From Pseudoflavonifractor phocaeensis (GTDB taxonomy: Bacteria > Bacillota > Clostridia > Oscillospirales > Oscillospiraceae), in the NCBI RefSeq assembly GCF_021531815.1, contig NZ_JADYUM010000008.1, positions 1 to 64,000 of the forward strand: a stretch of 64,000 bases of DNA, read 5' to 3'. The position numbers and the translations under genes were made by a program. Under the pieces are notes generated by a model. That model was not told the origin of the DNA. It did no database searches and saw only the letters and a list, made by a program, of their open reading frames with translations. Below, one piece after another: positions 29,072-37,772 of this stretch (its first letter is position 1; every line of letters starts with the position of its first letter).

Positions 29072-30073
29072 ATGAAGATCACAGTGGTGGGCAGCGGCGG
29101 CTGGGGCACGGCTCTGGCGCTGCTGCTGTTGGAGAACGGACATGAGGTGACCATCTGGTCCCACCGGCCGGAAAAGACCGCCCTCCTGCGGGAGCGGAGG
29201 GAGAATCCCATGCTGCCCGGTGTTCCGCTGCCTGAGGCGATGAACTACACCAGCGACCTGGCCGGGGCGGCGGACAGCGGCGCCGTGCTGATGGCCACTC
29301 CCTCCTACGCTGTCCGGGAGACCACTCGGCAGCTGGGAGCCTATCTGACGCCTGGCACCATCGTCATCTCCGCCTCCAAGGGCATCGAGAAGGACAGCTC
29401 TCTGCGTCTGAGCCAGGTCATTGAGGAGGAACTGGGGGGCAAATGCCCCGTGGTGGTGCTGTCCGGCCCCTCCCACGCGGAGGAGGTGGGCCGCCATATC
29501 CCCACCGGCGTGGTGGCCGCTGCCGATGATCTGGCGATGGCAGGGCAGGTCCAGGACCTGTTCATGAATCCCCGTTTCCGGGTGTACACCAGTGATGACC
29601 GGGTGGGGACCGAGATCTGCGCCGCCATGAAAAACGTCATCGCCCTGTGCGCCGGCTGCTGTGACGGCCTGGGCTGTGGGGACAATACCAAGGCTTTGCT
29701 CATGACACGGGGCATGGCGGAGATCGCCCGGCTGGGCGTGGCCCTGGGCGGGCGGAAGGAGACCTTCACCGGGCTGGCCGGGATGGGGGATCTCATCGTC
29801 ACCTGCTGCTCCATGCACTCCCGGAACCGCCGCTGCGGCATCCTCATCGGCCAGGGGAAGCCAATTCAGGTGGCGCTGGAGGAAATCGGCGCCGTGGTGG
29901 AGGGCTACTACGCCGCCGCCAATGCCCGGACACTGGCCCAAAAGGCGGGGGTGGAGATGCCCATTTCCCAGGCCGCTTACGAGGTGCTGTACGAGGGCCG
30001 GGAGGTCCGCGGGGTGGTGTCCCACCTGATGGGCCGGGAAAAGCGCTCTGAGCTGGAGGAAAGCTGGAGCTGA
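29072..30073 (+). CDS. gpsA: NAD(P)-dependent glycerol-3-phosphate dehydrogenase
   Basis: 333 residues. The dinucleotide loop is VVGSGGWGTALALLL. KGIEKDSSLRLSQVIEE, AAMKNVIALCAGCCDGLGCGDNTKA (catalytic Lys and substrate site) and GLAGMGDLIVTC are the family landmarks. It reduces dihydroxyacetone phosphate to sn-glycerol 3-phosphate, the substrate for plsY just upstream. The ATG at 29072 has AAAAGGAG 9 bases before it; the upstream ATG is unsupported. Confidence 0.97.
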   Translation: MKITVVGSGGWGTALALLLLENGHEVTIWSHRPEKTALLRERRENPMLPGVPLPEAMNYTSDLAGAADSGAVLMATPSYAVRETTRQLGAYLTPGTIVISASKGIEKDSSLRLSQVIEEELGGKCPVVVLSGPSHAEEVGRHIPTGVVAAADDLAMAGQVQDLFMNPRFRVYTSDDRVGTEICAAMKNVIALCAGCCDGLGCGDNTKALLMTRGMAEIARLGVALGGRKETFTGLAGMGDLIVTCCSMHSRNRRCGILIGQGKPIQVALEEIGAVVEGYYAAANARTLAQKAGVEMPISQAAYEVLYEGREVRGVVSHLMGREKRSELEESWS

Positions 30074-30090
30074 AAGCAATGAATGGTAAA

Positions 30091-30118
30091 AACCGCCTGC
30101 AGAAGCAGGCGGTTTTTT
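30091..30118 (+). terminator. Terminator of gpsA
   Basis: AACCGCCTGC/GCAGGCGGTT stem with AGAA loop and a six-base T-run. Confidence 0.92.
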
Positions 30119-30199
30119 CTGTCCCTCGCACGGGTGGCCCGTTTTCCGCATAGCATGGGGAAACAGGGCGGGCCCAGGCCCGCGGAACAGGAGGCAATT

Positions 30200-30598
30200 A
30201 TGTCAGGGTTAGGAACGTTGCGGGTCCGGGTTTTTACATCCAATGCCCAGATCCCGGTGGAGGGCGCCACAGTGGTCATCACGGGAACGGGAGAAAACGG
30301 GAAGCAGAACCTGATCTCCGTCCAGATCACAGACCGGAGCGGGCTGATCCAACCCGTGGCCATCCGGACACCGGCCTCAGGGGAGAGCACCAGTCCCGAC
30401 GGGATGAACGGCGGTCTGCCCTTTACATTGGTCAACGTGTGGGTGGAACATTCGGGCTTTGCCATGCTTCAAATGGACGGGGTCCAGGTCTTCCCCAAGA
30501 TCGAGACGGTGCAGGATGTGGAGCTGGTCCCTCTGGGGGAGGGGGAGAGCAGCCTCCAGCAGCGGGAGGTCCGGGAGTTCCCCTCCCAGAACCTGTGA
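30200..30598 (+). CDS. Small Ig-like or CNA_B-like domain protein, first gene of the spore-wall set
   Basis: 132 residues, mostly beta. The pattern LRVRVFTSNAQIPVEGATVVITG is a carboxypeptidase-regulatory or CNA_B-type start, and SGLIQPVAIRTPA follows. No signal peptide is visible. It precedes a SpoIID/peptidoglycan-binding gene by 8 bases, so it is almost certainly part of the same unit. Start ATG at 30200 has GGAGG 6 bases upstream; the longer reading starts inside the gpsA terminator area. Confidence 0.75.
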   Translation: MSGLGTLRVRVFTSNAQIPVEGATVVITGTGENGKQNLISVQITDRSGLIQPVAIRTPASGESTSPDGMNGGLPFTLVNVWVEHSGFAMLQMDGVQVFPKIETVQDVELVPLGEGESSLQQREVREFPSQNL

Positions 30599-30606
30599 GG
30601 TGAGCC

Positions 30607-31839
30607 ATGGCGGATATTTTCCCCTATATTCCCAAGACTATCACGGTACACATGGGACCGCCAGACCAGTGGGCGGAGAATGTCACAGTCTCTTTTCCGG
30701 ATTATGTAAAAAACGTGGCCTCCAGCGAGATCTATCCCACCTGGGAACCGGCGGCCATCCGGGCCAATATCCTGGCCATCATCTCCTTTGCCCTGAACCG
30801 GGTCTACACGGAGTTTTATCCCAGCCGGGGCTATGATTTTCAGATCACCGCCTCCACCGCCTACGACCAGAAATTCATCCGGGGGCGGAATATCTTTGAG
30901 AACATCAGTCAGATGGTGGATGAGATCTTCAACAACTATATCCGCCGCCAGGGCTTTGTGGAGCCCCTGTCCGCCAAATTCTGCAACGGCACCACCACCA
31001 CCTGCGACGGACTGTCCCAGTGGGGGAGCCAGGACCTGGCAAAGCAGGGCTACAACTCCATGGAGATCCTGCGCACCTACTATGGGGACGACATTGAGCT
31101 GGTGGTGGACGCCCCCATCCAGGACATCACCGCCTCCTATCCCGGCGTCCCCCTGCGGCTGGGGGCGGTGGGGGACGATGTGCTGCGGATCCAGGTCATG
31201 CTGAACCGGATTTCCCAGAATTACCCGGCCATCCCCAAAATTTCTCCCGTCACCGGAACCTTTGGAGAACCCACCGAGGCCGCGGTCAAGGAGTTCCAGC
31301 GCATCTTCAACCTGACTCCGGACGGGGTAGTGGGGAAGGCCACCTGGTACCAGATGGTCTTCCTCTATACGGGTGTGCTGCGGCTGTCCGAGCTGGTGAG
31401 CCAGGGCCAGACCTTTTACGGCTTTGAATTTCAGTATCCCGGTGTGGTGCGGGAGGGGGACACGGGGGACGCGGTCCGTATCCTCCAGTATATGCTGGCC
31501 CTGCTGGCGGAGTTTGAGGACGCCCTGCTGCCCATCACCGTGGACAGCGTCTTTGGCCCCCAGACCGCCCAGGCGGTGCGGCAGTACCAGAGCCTGGTGG
31601 GCTTGATCCCCGACGGGATCGTGGGGGAGGCCACCTGGAACTCCCTGTACAGCCACGCCTCCCAGGCCTACTTCGCCCTGAGCCGTGACACGGTGCGGGC
31701 CCAGGCCTTCCGGCAGTCCATCACGCCGACCTCCACTGGCCAGGGAGAACGGTTTGCCGACACGCCCCGGCTGGGACAGTTCCCGGGGCAGGATGTGGGC
31801 TTAGGACAGAATGACCACCAGAAGGGGGTGATGGTATGA
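30607..31839 (+). CDS. SpoIID-like domain protein with two peptidoglycan-binding domains
   Basis: 410 residues. Residues about 60-175 resemble the SpoIID/LytB domain: ITASTAYDQKF and GLSQWGSQDLAKQGYNSMEILRTYYG. Two PG_binding_1 domains follow, at about 195-255 (LRIQVMLNRIS, FGEPTEAAVKEFQ, GVVGKATW) and about 290-350 (RILQYMLALLAEF, FGPQTAQAVRQYQ, GIVGEATW). Known relatives act in cortex or septal peptidoglycan processing during sporulation. No signal peptide is visible, so it may act in the mother cell or be released on lysis. Overlaps the next gene by 4 bases. Confidence 0.88.
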   Translation: MADIFPYIPKTITVHMGPPDQWAENVTVSFPDYVKNVASSEIYPTWEPAAIRANILAIISFALNRVYTEFYPSRGYDFQITASTAYDQKFIRGRNIFENISQMVDEIFNNYIRRQGFVEPLSAKFCNGTTTTCDGLSQWGSQDLAKQGYNSMEILRTYYGDDIELVVDAPIQDITASYPGVPLRLGAVGDDVLRIQVMLNRISQNYPAIPKISPVTGTFGEPTEAAVKEFQRIFNLTPDGVVGKATWYQMVFLYTGVLRLSELVSQGQTFYGFEFQYPGVVREGDTGDAVRILQYMLALLAEFEDALLPITVDSVFGPQTAQAVRQYQSLVGLIPDGIVGEATWNSLYSHASQAYFALSRDTVRAQAFRQSITPTSTGQGERFADTPRLGQFPGQDVGLGQNDHQKGVMV

Positions 31840-32414
31840 ATCACGTGAGGAGAGAGGTTTTGGAGCGGGAAATGCTGGCCCAGCCGGTGAGAAGCCTCCA
31901 GTATATGCTGCGGCGGCTGTCCATGGTGTATGATTTTCTGCCCCGCCTGGTGACGGACGGGATCTTCGGAGAGCGGACCCTGGAGGCGGTGATGCTGTTC
32001 CAGCGGGAACTCCATCCCCCGGTGACCGGGGTGGTGGACCGGGGGACCTGGGAGGCCATCCGGACCCTGTGGGGCCAGGTGGAGCGGGAGGTCTCCGGCG
32101 CCAACGCCCTGCGGGCCTTCCCTTCGGAAGAGACCCGGGTGGAGCCCGGGGCGGAGGCGGAGTATATGATCCTGCCCCAGACCATGTTTCAGGTCCTGGG
32201 CCGCCACCTGAACGGGATCACGGAGGGACCGGTGCTGGGCATCCATGACCGAGCTTCCGTGGACAATGTTCACTGGCTCCAGCACGCGGCGGGGCTGAAA
32301 GAGGACGGCGTTATGGACCGCCGGACCTGGGAGATGCTGGTCCGGCTATACGAGATCTTTGTGATCCGGGAACTGGACCGGAGCCGCCGGGCCTTCCTGG
32401 GCGGTTGGGGATAA
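31836..32414 (+). CDS. Peptidoglycan-binding domain protein
   Basis: 192 residues with two PG_binding_1 units: VRSLQYMLRRLS..FGERTLEAVMLFQ..TGVVDRGTWEAI and VDNVHWLQHAAG..DGVMDRRTWEML. There is no catalytic domain, so it probably anchors or scaffolds to peptidoglycan together with the SpoIID-like protein with which it overlaps (ATGA). Sporulation use is inferred from the neighbours. A strong terminator follows. Confidence 0.85.
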   Translation: MNHVRREVLEREMLAQPVRSLQYMLRRLSMVYDFLPRLVTDGIFGERTLEAVMLFQRELHPPVTGVVDRGTWEAIRTLWGQVEREVSGANALRAFPSEETRVEPGAEAEYMILPQTMFQVLGRHLNGITEGPVLGIHDRASVDNVHWLQHAAGLKEDGVMDRRTWEMLVRLYEIFVIRELDRSRRAFLGGWG

Positions 32415-32426
32415 AAGGAACAGAAG

Positions 32427-32467
32427 ACCTTCGGACTCCCGGAATTTCCGGGAGCCCGAAGGTTTTT
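32427..32467 (+). terminator. Terminator of the three-gene spore-wall unit
   Basis: A 16-bp stem (ACCTTCGGACTCCCGG and complement, one mismatch) with AATT loop and a TTTTTC tail. Confidence 0.9.
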
Positions 32468-32615
32468 CATAGGGAGGGGACTGGCCATGGAGCCTGTTGC
32501 GCCGTGGCCTACGGAGCTTTGTGTGACAAGGTCGCCCCCCGCGGCTCAATTTACCGCGCTCTGATGGGATTGCCGGCAGCATACCGTCCCGTGCAAAAGG
32601 GAAAACGTTGACCGG

Positions 32616-33224
32616 TCACCCCAGGAACATCTGGGTCCAGTGGTTCCCTTTGGAGACGTAACCCACGCCGATCTGGGTATAGGAGGCGTTCAGAATGTTG
32701 GCCCGGTGGCCGCTGGAGTTCATCCAGCCGTTGACCACCGCCTGGGGGGTGGTGTAGCCTTTGGCGATATTCTCCCCGGCAGTGCGGTAGGAGAGGCCGA
32801 AGGCGCGGATCATCTGGCCAGGAGAGCCGTATGTAGGGCTGTTGTGGGCGAAGTAGCCCTGGTCTAGCATGTCCTGGGATTTGTAGCGGGCCACCCGGGA
32901 CAGCTCCCAATTGGCGGTCAGCGGCCGCAGGCCGTTTTCCTGCCGGATCTGGTTGACCAGGCGGATGACCTCGGCCTCATAGCTGGCCACTGTGCTTTCC
33001 AGCTGGGGGATCTGCAGGACCTGACCCGGATAGATCAGGTCGGGATTGCTGACCTGGGGATTGGCCCCGATGATCTCGCTGGTGCCCACCTGGTAGCGGA
33101 CTGCCAGCTTCCACATGGTGTCGCCGGCGGCCACGGTGTGGGAGAGGGAGGCCGCCGAGGCGGGAATGGTAAGCAGGCTTCCGGTCAAAAGGGCCGTGGC
33201 CAACAAAAGGCGCGTCTTTTTCAT
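32616..33224 (-). CDS. LysM-CAP domain secreted protein (SafA/YkwD-like)
   Basis: 202 residues. A signal peptide (MKKTRLLLATALLTG..PASA) is followed by one LysM domain (SHTVAAGDTMWKLAVRY..IYPGQVLQIP, about 28-72). A CAP domain (about 80-200) follows, with VIRLVNQIRQENGLRPL, AHNSPTYGS, AGENIAKGY and SSGHRANILN. It is the spore-coat/cell-wall arrangement seen widely in Clostridia. CAP active-site His and Glu are present but the reaction is unknown. The ATG at 33224 has GAGGT upstream. Confidence 0.92.
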   Translation of the reverse strand: MKKTRLLLATALLTGSLLTIPASAASLSHTVAAGDTMWKLAVRYQVGTSEIIGANPQVSNPDLIYPGQVLQIPQLESTVASYEAEVIRLVNQIRQENGLRPLTANWELSRVARYKSQDMLDQGYFAHNSPTYGSPGQMIRAFGLSYRTAGENIAKGYTTPQAVVNGWMNSSGHRANILNASYTQIGVGYVSKGNHWTQMFLG

Positions 33225-33316
33225 AGCGTTAGTACCTCGCAAAAATAGTATTCCTCGCTGACAATAAAATTGTAACCGTTTTGTAACTATTTTGCAAAGG
33301 GAATATTTGACATGCA

Positions 33317-33347
33317 ACACCGGAGCAAGCGGCGCTTGCTCCGGTGT
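33317..33347 (-). terminator. Hairpin downstream of the DUF4353-type lipoprotein gene
   Basis: ACACCGGAGCAAGC pairs with its complement around GGC. The core GGAGCAAGC..GCTTGCTCC recurs in the tRNA-Leu terminator (44049) and at 55590. No long T-run follows here. Confidence 0.6.
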
Positions 33348-33361
33348 ACGTGGGTCTCCGC

Positions 33362-35308
33362 TTATGCGGTGGGTGCGGGCTTGTCATCTGGGACCGAGCG
33401 GGACATTCCGCCGCCCTCGGGAGGCTGTGTGCCCCGGCCTCCCCGGCCGTCCATTGGCATTCTGCCGTCATCTGTGGGATCCTGGCTCCCGTCCATGGGC
33501 CGTTGACCGCCGCCCATGGAGCCTTTGCCGCCGCCCATGGCGGACTGGCCGTAGCTGGTCACCAGATCGGTGAGGGTCAGGGAGGCCAGCTCGGTCCCGC
33601 CGCTGTATGTGCCGCCGGAGCAGAGTCCGGCGCTGTCACTGCCGGTATAGTCTCCCCCGTAGGACACGGTATAGGCGCCGCCCTGTACCAGTTCCGGGGA
33701 ACTGAACAGGACCGTTGCGGCGGAGGCGGCCATGCGGAAAACGAAGTTCTGGCCTTCGCCGGCCAGTTGAACGCAGGTCCCGGCCTCCAGAGTGGTCCCG
33801 AAGTTGAGGAGAACCGCGCACTGGGCGGCTTCCCGCGGAGAACCCGACATCCTGCCTGCGTCGCAGGCCAGCAGGACGCCGTTCTCCAGAGTGAAGCCGC
33901 TGTCGCAATCCACCGCGCCGTCGCCGCTTCCGGTGCTGAAGACCTGCACAGTGCCGCCGGTCACGGTAAGGGCGCCGTTACTGTCCAGGCCGTCGCCGCC
34001 CGCTGTTACAAACAGGTTTCCTCCGGAGATGGTGAGGGCGTGGCTGGCGCCGGACACGGTGAAGTCGTTCCCCATGCCCCGTCCGCCGAAACCGCTGCCA
34101 TCCATGCCGCTGGCGGCGTTGACTCCGTCATCGGCAGCGGTGATCTGAATGGTCCCGCCGGAGATGTCGATGTCAGAACCCTCCAGACCTTCGTAGGAGG
34201 TTTGGACCTCCATGGAGCCGCCGCTGACGGTCAGGGTCTCGTCCGCGTGAAAGGCGTCATCTCCGGTAGAGACGGTGTAAACGCCACCGGAGACCGTCAG
34301 GTTCCCGTTGGAGTGAAAGGCGTCGTCGCCGCAGTCCATGGAATAGGCGCCGCTGTCCAGAACCAGCGCGGTACCGGCCTTGATGCCTTTAGCGCTCTGG
34401 TCCACGCCGAGGTCGGTGGCGTGTCCGCCGCCGGTGGTAATGACGTAGTCACCACTGGAGAGGGTGACCGAAGTTTCCCCTTGGATGCCGTCCCCCCCAG
34501 CGGTGAGGTTCAGAGAGGCGTTGGATACGCTGACCCAGCCCAGAGAGGCGTCCGCATCGTTGGTGGAGCGGATGGCGTCTCCGCCGCAGGCCACCGTGAC
34601 AGAGGCGCTGTCGATGGTGTTGGAATCCTTGCCGTTGATGCCGTGATTCGCAGCGGTGACCTCTAGCGTCAGGTCGTAAATGGCCAGGGTGTCTTTGGAG
34701 GTGATGCCGTTGTTATAATTTGCGGTCACCGCCAGACTGCCCGCCCCCTCCAGAACAAGGTCGGCCTTGCTGTACAGGCAGGCGTTGGGCTCCTCCTCCT
34801 CGGCGGAGGACAGGTTGTCCGCGAAGGTGTAGGAGGCCCCGTCGGTCAGGGCGTTTTCCGTGCCCTCCACCAGATGTACGGTGGCGGCACTGGCCTTGTA
34901 CACATACAGGGGGCTTCCGTAGGAGCAGGTGATGTCCGCACCCTTCAGGGCCACCGTCACGTCCTTGTCAGGGGCGTTGACGATGATCCGCCCGTCATTC
35001 AGAGTGCCGCGGACGGCGTAGACGCCCCCGGCAGTGATGGTGACCACGCCGCCGTCGGCCTGGGCCCCGCTCCCCGTCACAGAGGCCGCGTCCCCGGACA
35101 GGGTGATCACGGTGGCGGAGGACAGGTCCAGCGCCGCGGGCGTCCGGGGCTGGGCGGCGTCTGAAGGGGAGGACGCCTGGAGTTGGACAGCCTCGGGGGA
35201 AGAAATGTCTGGCGATGTGCCGCCGCCGGTCTGCCCGCAGCCGGTCAGCAGCCCCAGCGCCAGGGCCGCGGAAAGAGAAATAGAGAGCCATGTGCAATAT
35301 GGTTTCAC
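33362..35308 (-). CDS. DUF4353-type carbohydrate-binding domain lipoprotein
   Basis: 648 residues. The signal ends ALGLLTGC (lipobox). The rest is repetitive beta-helix-like sequence with turns such as GGDGIQGETSVTLSSGDYVIT, GDDAFHSNGNLTVSGG and AADDGVNAASG, typical of the DUF4353 carbohydrate-binding family. The C-terminus is Gly/Met/Asp-rich and disordered. The start is GTG at 35308, with AGGAGG 8 bases upstream. The family often sits with CotH, VTC and DUF4956 genes, and here the last two follow divergently. It probably binds a surface polymer (inference). Confidence 0.88.
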   Translation of the reverse strand: MKPYCTWLSISLSAALALGLLTGCGQTGGGTSPDISSPEAVQLQASSPSDAAQPRTPAALDLSSATVITLSGDAASVTGSGAQADGGVVTITAGGVYAVRGTLNDGRIIVNAPDKDVTVALKGADITCSYGSPLYVYKASAATVHLVEGTENALTDGASYTFADNLSSAEEEEPNACLYSKADLVLEGAGSLAVTANYNNGITSKDTLAIYDLTLEVTAANHGINGKDSNTIDSASVTVACGGDAIRSTNDADASLGWVSVSNASLNLTAGGDGIQGETSVTLSSGDYVITTGGGHATDLGVDQSAKGIKAGTALVLDSGAYSMDCGDDAFHSNGNLTVSGGVYTVSTGDDAFHADETLTVSGGSMEVQTSYEGLEGSDIDISGGTIQITAADDGVNAASGMDGSGFGGRGMGNDFTVSGASHALTISGGNLFVTAGGDGLDSNGALTVTGGTVQVFSTGSGDGAVDCDSGFTLENGVLLACDAGRMSGSPREAAQCAVLLNFGTTLEAGTCVQLAGEGQNFVFRMAASAATVLFSSPELVQGGAYTVSYGGDYTGSDSAGLCSGGTYSGGTELASLTLTDLVTSYGQSAMGGGKGSMGGGQRPMDGSQDPTDDGRMPMDGRGGRGTQPPEGGGMSRSVPDDKPAPTA

Positions 35309-35583
35309 AAGAATTACCTCCTGATGGTCAGATGGAACAGGATCACCGGGCCGGGGGTGACCTGTGCCTATATTGAAACGCGGGAACCTAAAGCAGAATT
35401 AAAGAGAGGGGGGCACAGAGGATACTTTACAAAAAGTTCATCTTTGCCCGTCCAATCTTTAAGTTCCCTTTAGGATGGGAGTCCATGATACAGTCAGCGC
35501 GGCGGGACGGAACAGGTTCGCTGCAAGCGTTTTCCAACAGACCGGTTGTAAGACAGACTCAGATGACGGAAGGAGGCTGACCC

Positions 35584-36366
35584 ATGGCGAAACAGATCCA
35601 GCAGAGCTTCAAGCGCTTTGAAAAGAAGTATCTCCTGACACGCGAACAATATGACGCGCTGTTGGATGGGATGAGGCCTTATATGAAGGCGGATCAGTAC
35701 GGCCGCTACACCATCTGCAATATCTACTATGACACGGAGAACTTTCAGCTGATTCGCACCTCGCTGGAGAGCCCGGTCTATAAGGAGAAGCTCCGGCTGC
35801 GCAGCTACGGTGTGCCCGGGGACGATCAGAAGGTGTTTGTGGAGATCAAGAAGAAATTCGACCATGTGGTCTATAAGCGGCGGACGGTCATGCCATGCGC
35901 TGAGGCGGTGGAATACCTGGCGGGGCGCGCCAGGCCGCGGACGGAGGATCAGATCTGCCGCGAGATCGACTGGTTTCTCAAAAGCTACCGGCCCGAGCCC
36001 CGGGTGTTCATCGCCTATGACCGCTCCGCCCTGGCCGGGATCGAAAACGGAGAACTGCGGGTCACCTTTGACACCAATCTGCGCTGGCGGGACCAGGACC
36101 TGGACCTGCGCCGGGGGGACGGCGGAAAACTGATCCTGCCCCAAGACCGGATCCTGATGGAGGTCAAGATCCCCGGAACGGCGCCGGTGTGGCTGGGGCG
36201 CCTGCTCAGCGAGGCCGGGGTGTTCCCCGCGTCCTTCTCCAAATACGGCGTCTGCTACCGGCAGAATCTGCTGGCACAGGCGGTCCCAAACCTGAGGTGT
36301 GGCGGAAGTAACGGCCCCGTATCCTGCCCATCCCCATCTGACAAGGAGGCTTATTTCCATGCTTGA
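35584..36366 (+). CDS. VTC-domain protein (polyphosphate polymerase-like)
   Basis: 260 residues forming a single VTC tunnel domain. Basic residues expected to line the tunnel are in place: RFEKKYLL, KEKLRLRSYG, FVEIKKK, YKRRTV, FIAYDRSAL, LMEVKIPG and FSKYGVCYRQ. In eukaryotes the VTC4 domain makes polyphosphate from ATP; bacterial members coupled to DUF4956 and CotH may modify spore coat or surface proteins. Which of these applies here is not known. GGAAGGAGG precedes the ATG, and it overlaps the next gene by 8 bases. Confidence 0.9.
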   Translation: MAKQIQQSFKRFEKKYLLTREQYDALLDGMRPYMKADQYGRYTICNIYYDTENFQLIRTSLESPVYKEKLRLRSYGVPGDDQKVFVEIKKKFDHVVYKRRTVMPCAEAVEYLAGRARPRTEDQICREIDWFLKSYRPEPRVFIAYDRSALAGIENGELRVTFDTNLRWRDQDLDLRRGDGGKLILPQDRILMEVKIPGTAPVWLGRLLSEAGVFPASFSKYGVCYRQNLLAQAVPNLRCGGSNGPVSCPSPSDKEAYFHA

Positions 36367-37021
36367 TTCCATCATTACCACCCAGATCACCCTCCAGGTG
36401 TTTGCCATCTGTACCGCCGTGTCTCTGGCCCTGGGAGTGGGCGCCGCGCTGCTGTGTATGTACAAGAGCCGCTACACCCAGAGCTTTATCCTTACGTTGG
36501 CCATGCTCCCGGCTGTGGTCCAGGTGGTCATCATGCTGGTCAACGGCAATATCGGCGCGGGTGTGGCCGTGGCAGGCACCTTCAGCCTGGTCCGGTTCCG
36601 CTCCGCGCCGGGCACGGCCCGGGAGATCGGCATGATCTTTCTGGCCATGGCCATCGGCCTTGCCACCGGAATGGGTTATGTGGCGCTGGCGGTCCTCTTT
36701 TTCCTGATTATGGCGGTCTTTGTGCTGGCACTCACCGGACTGCGCTTTGGCGGCGGCAACGAACAGGAGCGGGAGCTGAAGATCACCATCCCCGAAAACC
36801 TGGATTATGACGGGCTGTTCGACGATCTTTTTCAGACGTACACCCGGTCCGCCCGCCTGGAGCGGGTGAAGACCACCAATATGGGGACGCTATATGAGCT
36901 GCACTACAGCGTGGTTTTGAAGACCGAGCGTATTCCCAAGGAATTTTTGGACGCGCTGCGGTGCCGGAACGGAAATTTGAACATCGTATGCGGCAGGGCC
37001 GCGACAAAGGAAGCACTTTAA
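36359..37021 (+). CDS. DUF4956 membrane protein
   Basis: 220 residues: three to four membrane helices in the first 135 residues (AVSLALGVGAALLCMYKSRYTQSF, MLPAVVQVVIMLVNGNIGAGVAVAGTFSLVRFRS), then a cytoplasmic domain of about 85 residues. The NGNIGAGVAVAGTFSLVRFRS stretch is the family signature. It is almost always next to a VTC gene and is thought to form a membrane complex with it. The ATG at 36359 has AAGGAGG upstream. Confidence 0.92.
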   Translation: MLDSIITTQITLQVFAICTAVSLALGVGAALLCMYKSRYTQSFILTLAMLPAVVQVVIMLVNGNIGAGVAVAGTFSLVRFRSAPGTAREIGMIFLAMAIGLATGMGYVALAVLFFLIMAVFVLALTGLRFGGGNEQERELKITIPENLDYDGLFDDLFQTYTRSARLERVKTTNMGTLYELHYSVVLKTERIPKEFLDALRCRNGNLNIVCGRAATKEAL

Positions 37022-37046
37022 ATTAAAGGACAGGCGATTGCGTACA

Positions 37047-37075
37047 TTGCGTTTCACAGCCGCCTGTCCTATAAT
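37047..37075 (+). promoter_or_regulatory. Promoter with inverted repeat before the two-component genes
   Basis: TTGCGT, 17 bases, TATAAT. The inverted repeat GGACAGGCG/CGCCTGTCC at 37028-37069 spans it, and ATTGCGT is directly repeated at about a 9-base period inside. This may be an autoregulatory site. Confidence 0.5.
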
Positions 37076-37091
37076 GGATTCGGGTGATGAT

Positions 37092-37772
37092 ATGCGTTTA
37101 CTGCTTGCGGAAGATGAACTGGATCTGGCGGAAGCGCTGACTGTCTTCTTTGAAAAGAACCAATTCAGCGTGGACGCCGTCCACGACGGGGCGGCCGCCT
37201 ATGACTATGCCTGCACAGGGAATTATGACGCGGTCATTTTGGACATTATGATGCCGAAAATGGACGGCATCCAGGTGGTACAGAAGCTGAGGAAAAACGG
37301 CGTCTCTACCCCCGTCATGATGCTGACGGCCAAGGGGGAGAAGGATGACCGTATCGCGGGCTTTGACGCCGGGGCGGATGACTATCTGCCCAAGCCCTTT
37401 GCCCCGAATGAGCTGCTCTCCCGGGTCCGGGCCATGCTGCGCCGGGGCGGCGATTACAAGCCGCCGCTTCTGGCCTTCGGGGACCTAGTGATGGATAGCG
37501 GAGCCGGAGAACTGCGCTGCGAAAGCCGGAGCATAAAGCTCAGCGGCCGGGAGTACCAGATGATGGAGCTGTTTCTGCGCGCGCCCAGGACCATTTTTTC
37601 CGCGGAGCGTATCATGGAGCGGGTCTGGGGCTGGGACTCCGAGGCGGAGATCAGCGTGGTCTGGGTCCACATCTCCAACCTGCGGAAGAAGATCAAAGGG
37701 ATCGGCTCCCACGCGGTGATCCGCGTGACCCGGGGGATGGGCTATTCATTGGAGGACGGAAATGATCCATAA
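37092..37772 (+). CDS. OmpR-family response regulator
   Basis: 226 residues. The receiver (1-118) has acidic residues E7-D8, the phosphorylated D51 in AVILDIMMPKMDG, and K101 in YLPKPFAPNELL. The C-terminal winged helix (about 130-226) has SGREYQMMELFLRAPRTIFSAERIMERVWGWDSEAEISVVWVHISNLRKK. The ATG at 37092 was chosen to match family N-termini (MRLLLAEDELDLAEAL). It overlaps the kinase by 11 bases. Confidence 0.95.
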   Translation: MRLLLAEDELDLAEALTVFFEKNQFSVDAVHDGAAAYDYACTGNYDAVILDIMMPKMDGIQVVQKLRKNGVSTPVMMLTAKGEKDDRIAGFDAGADDYLPKPFAPNELLSRVRAMLRRGGDYKPPLLAFGDLVMDSGAGELRCESRSIKLSGREYQMMELFLRAPRTIFSAERIMERVWGWDSEAEISVVWVHISNLRKKIKGIGSHAVIRVTRGMGYSLEDGNDP

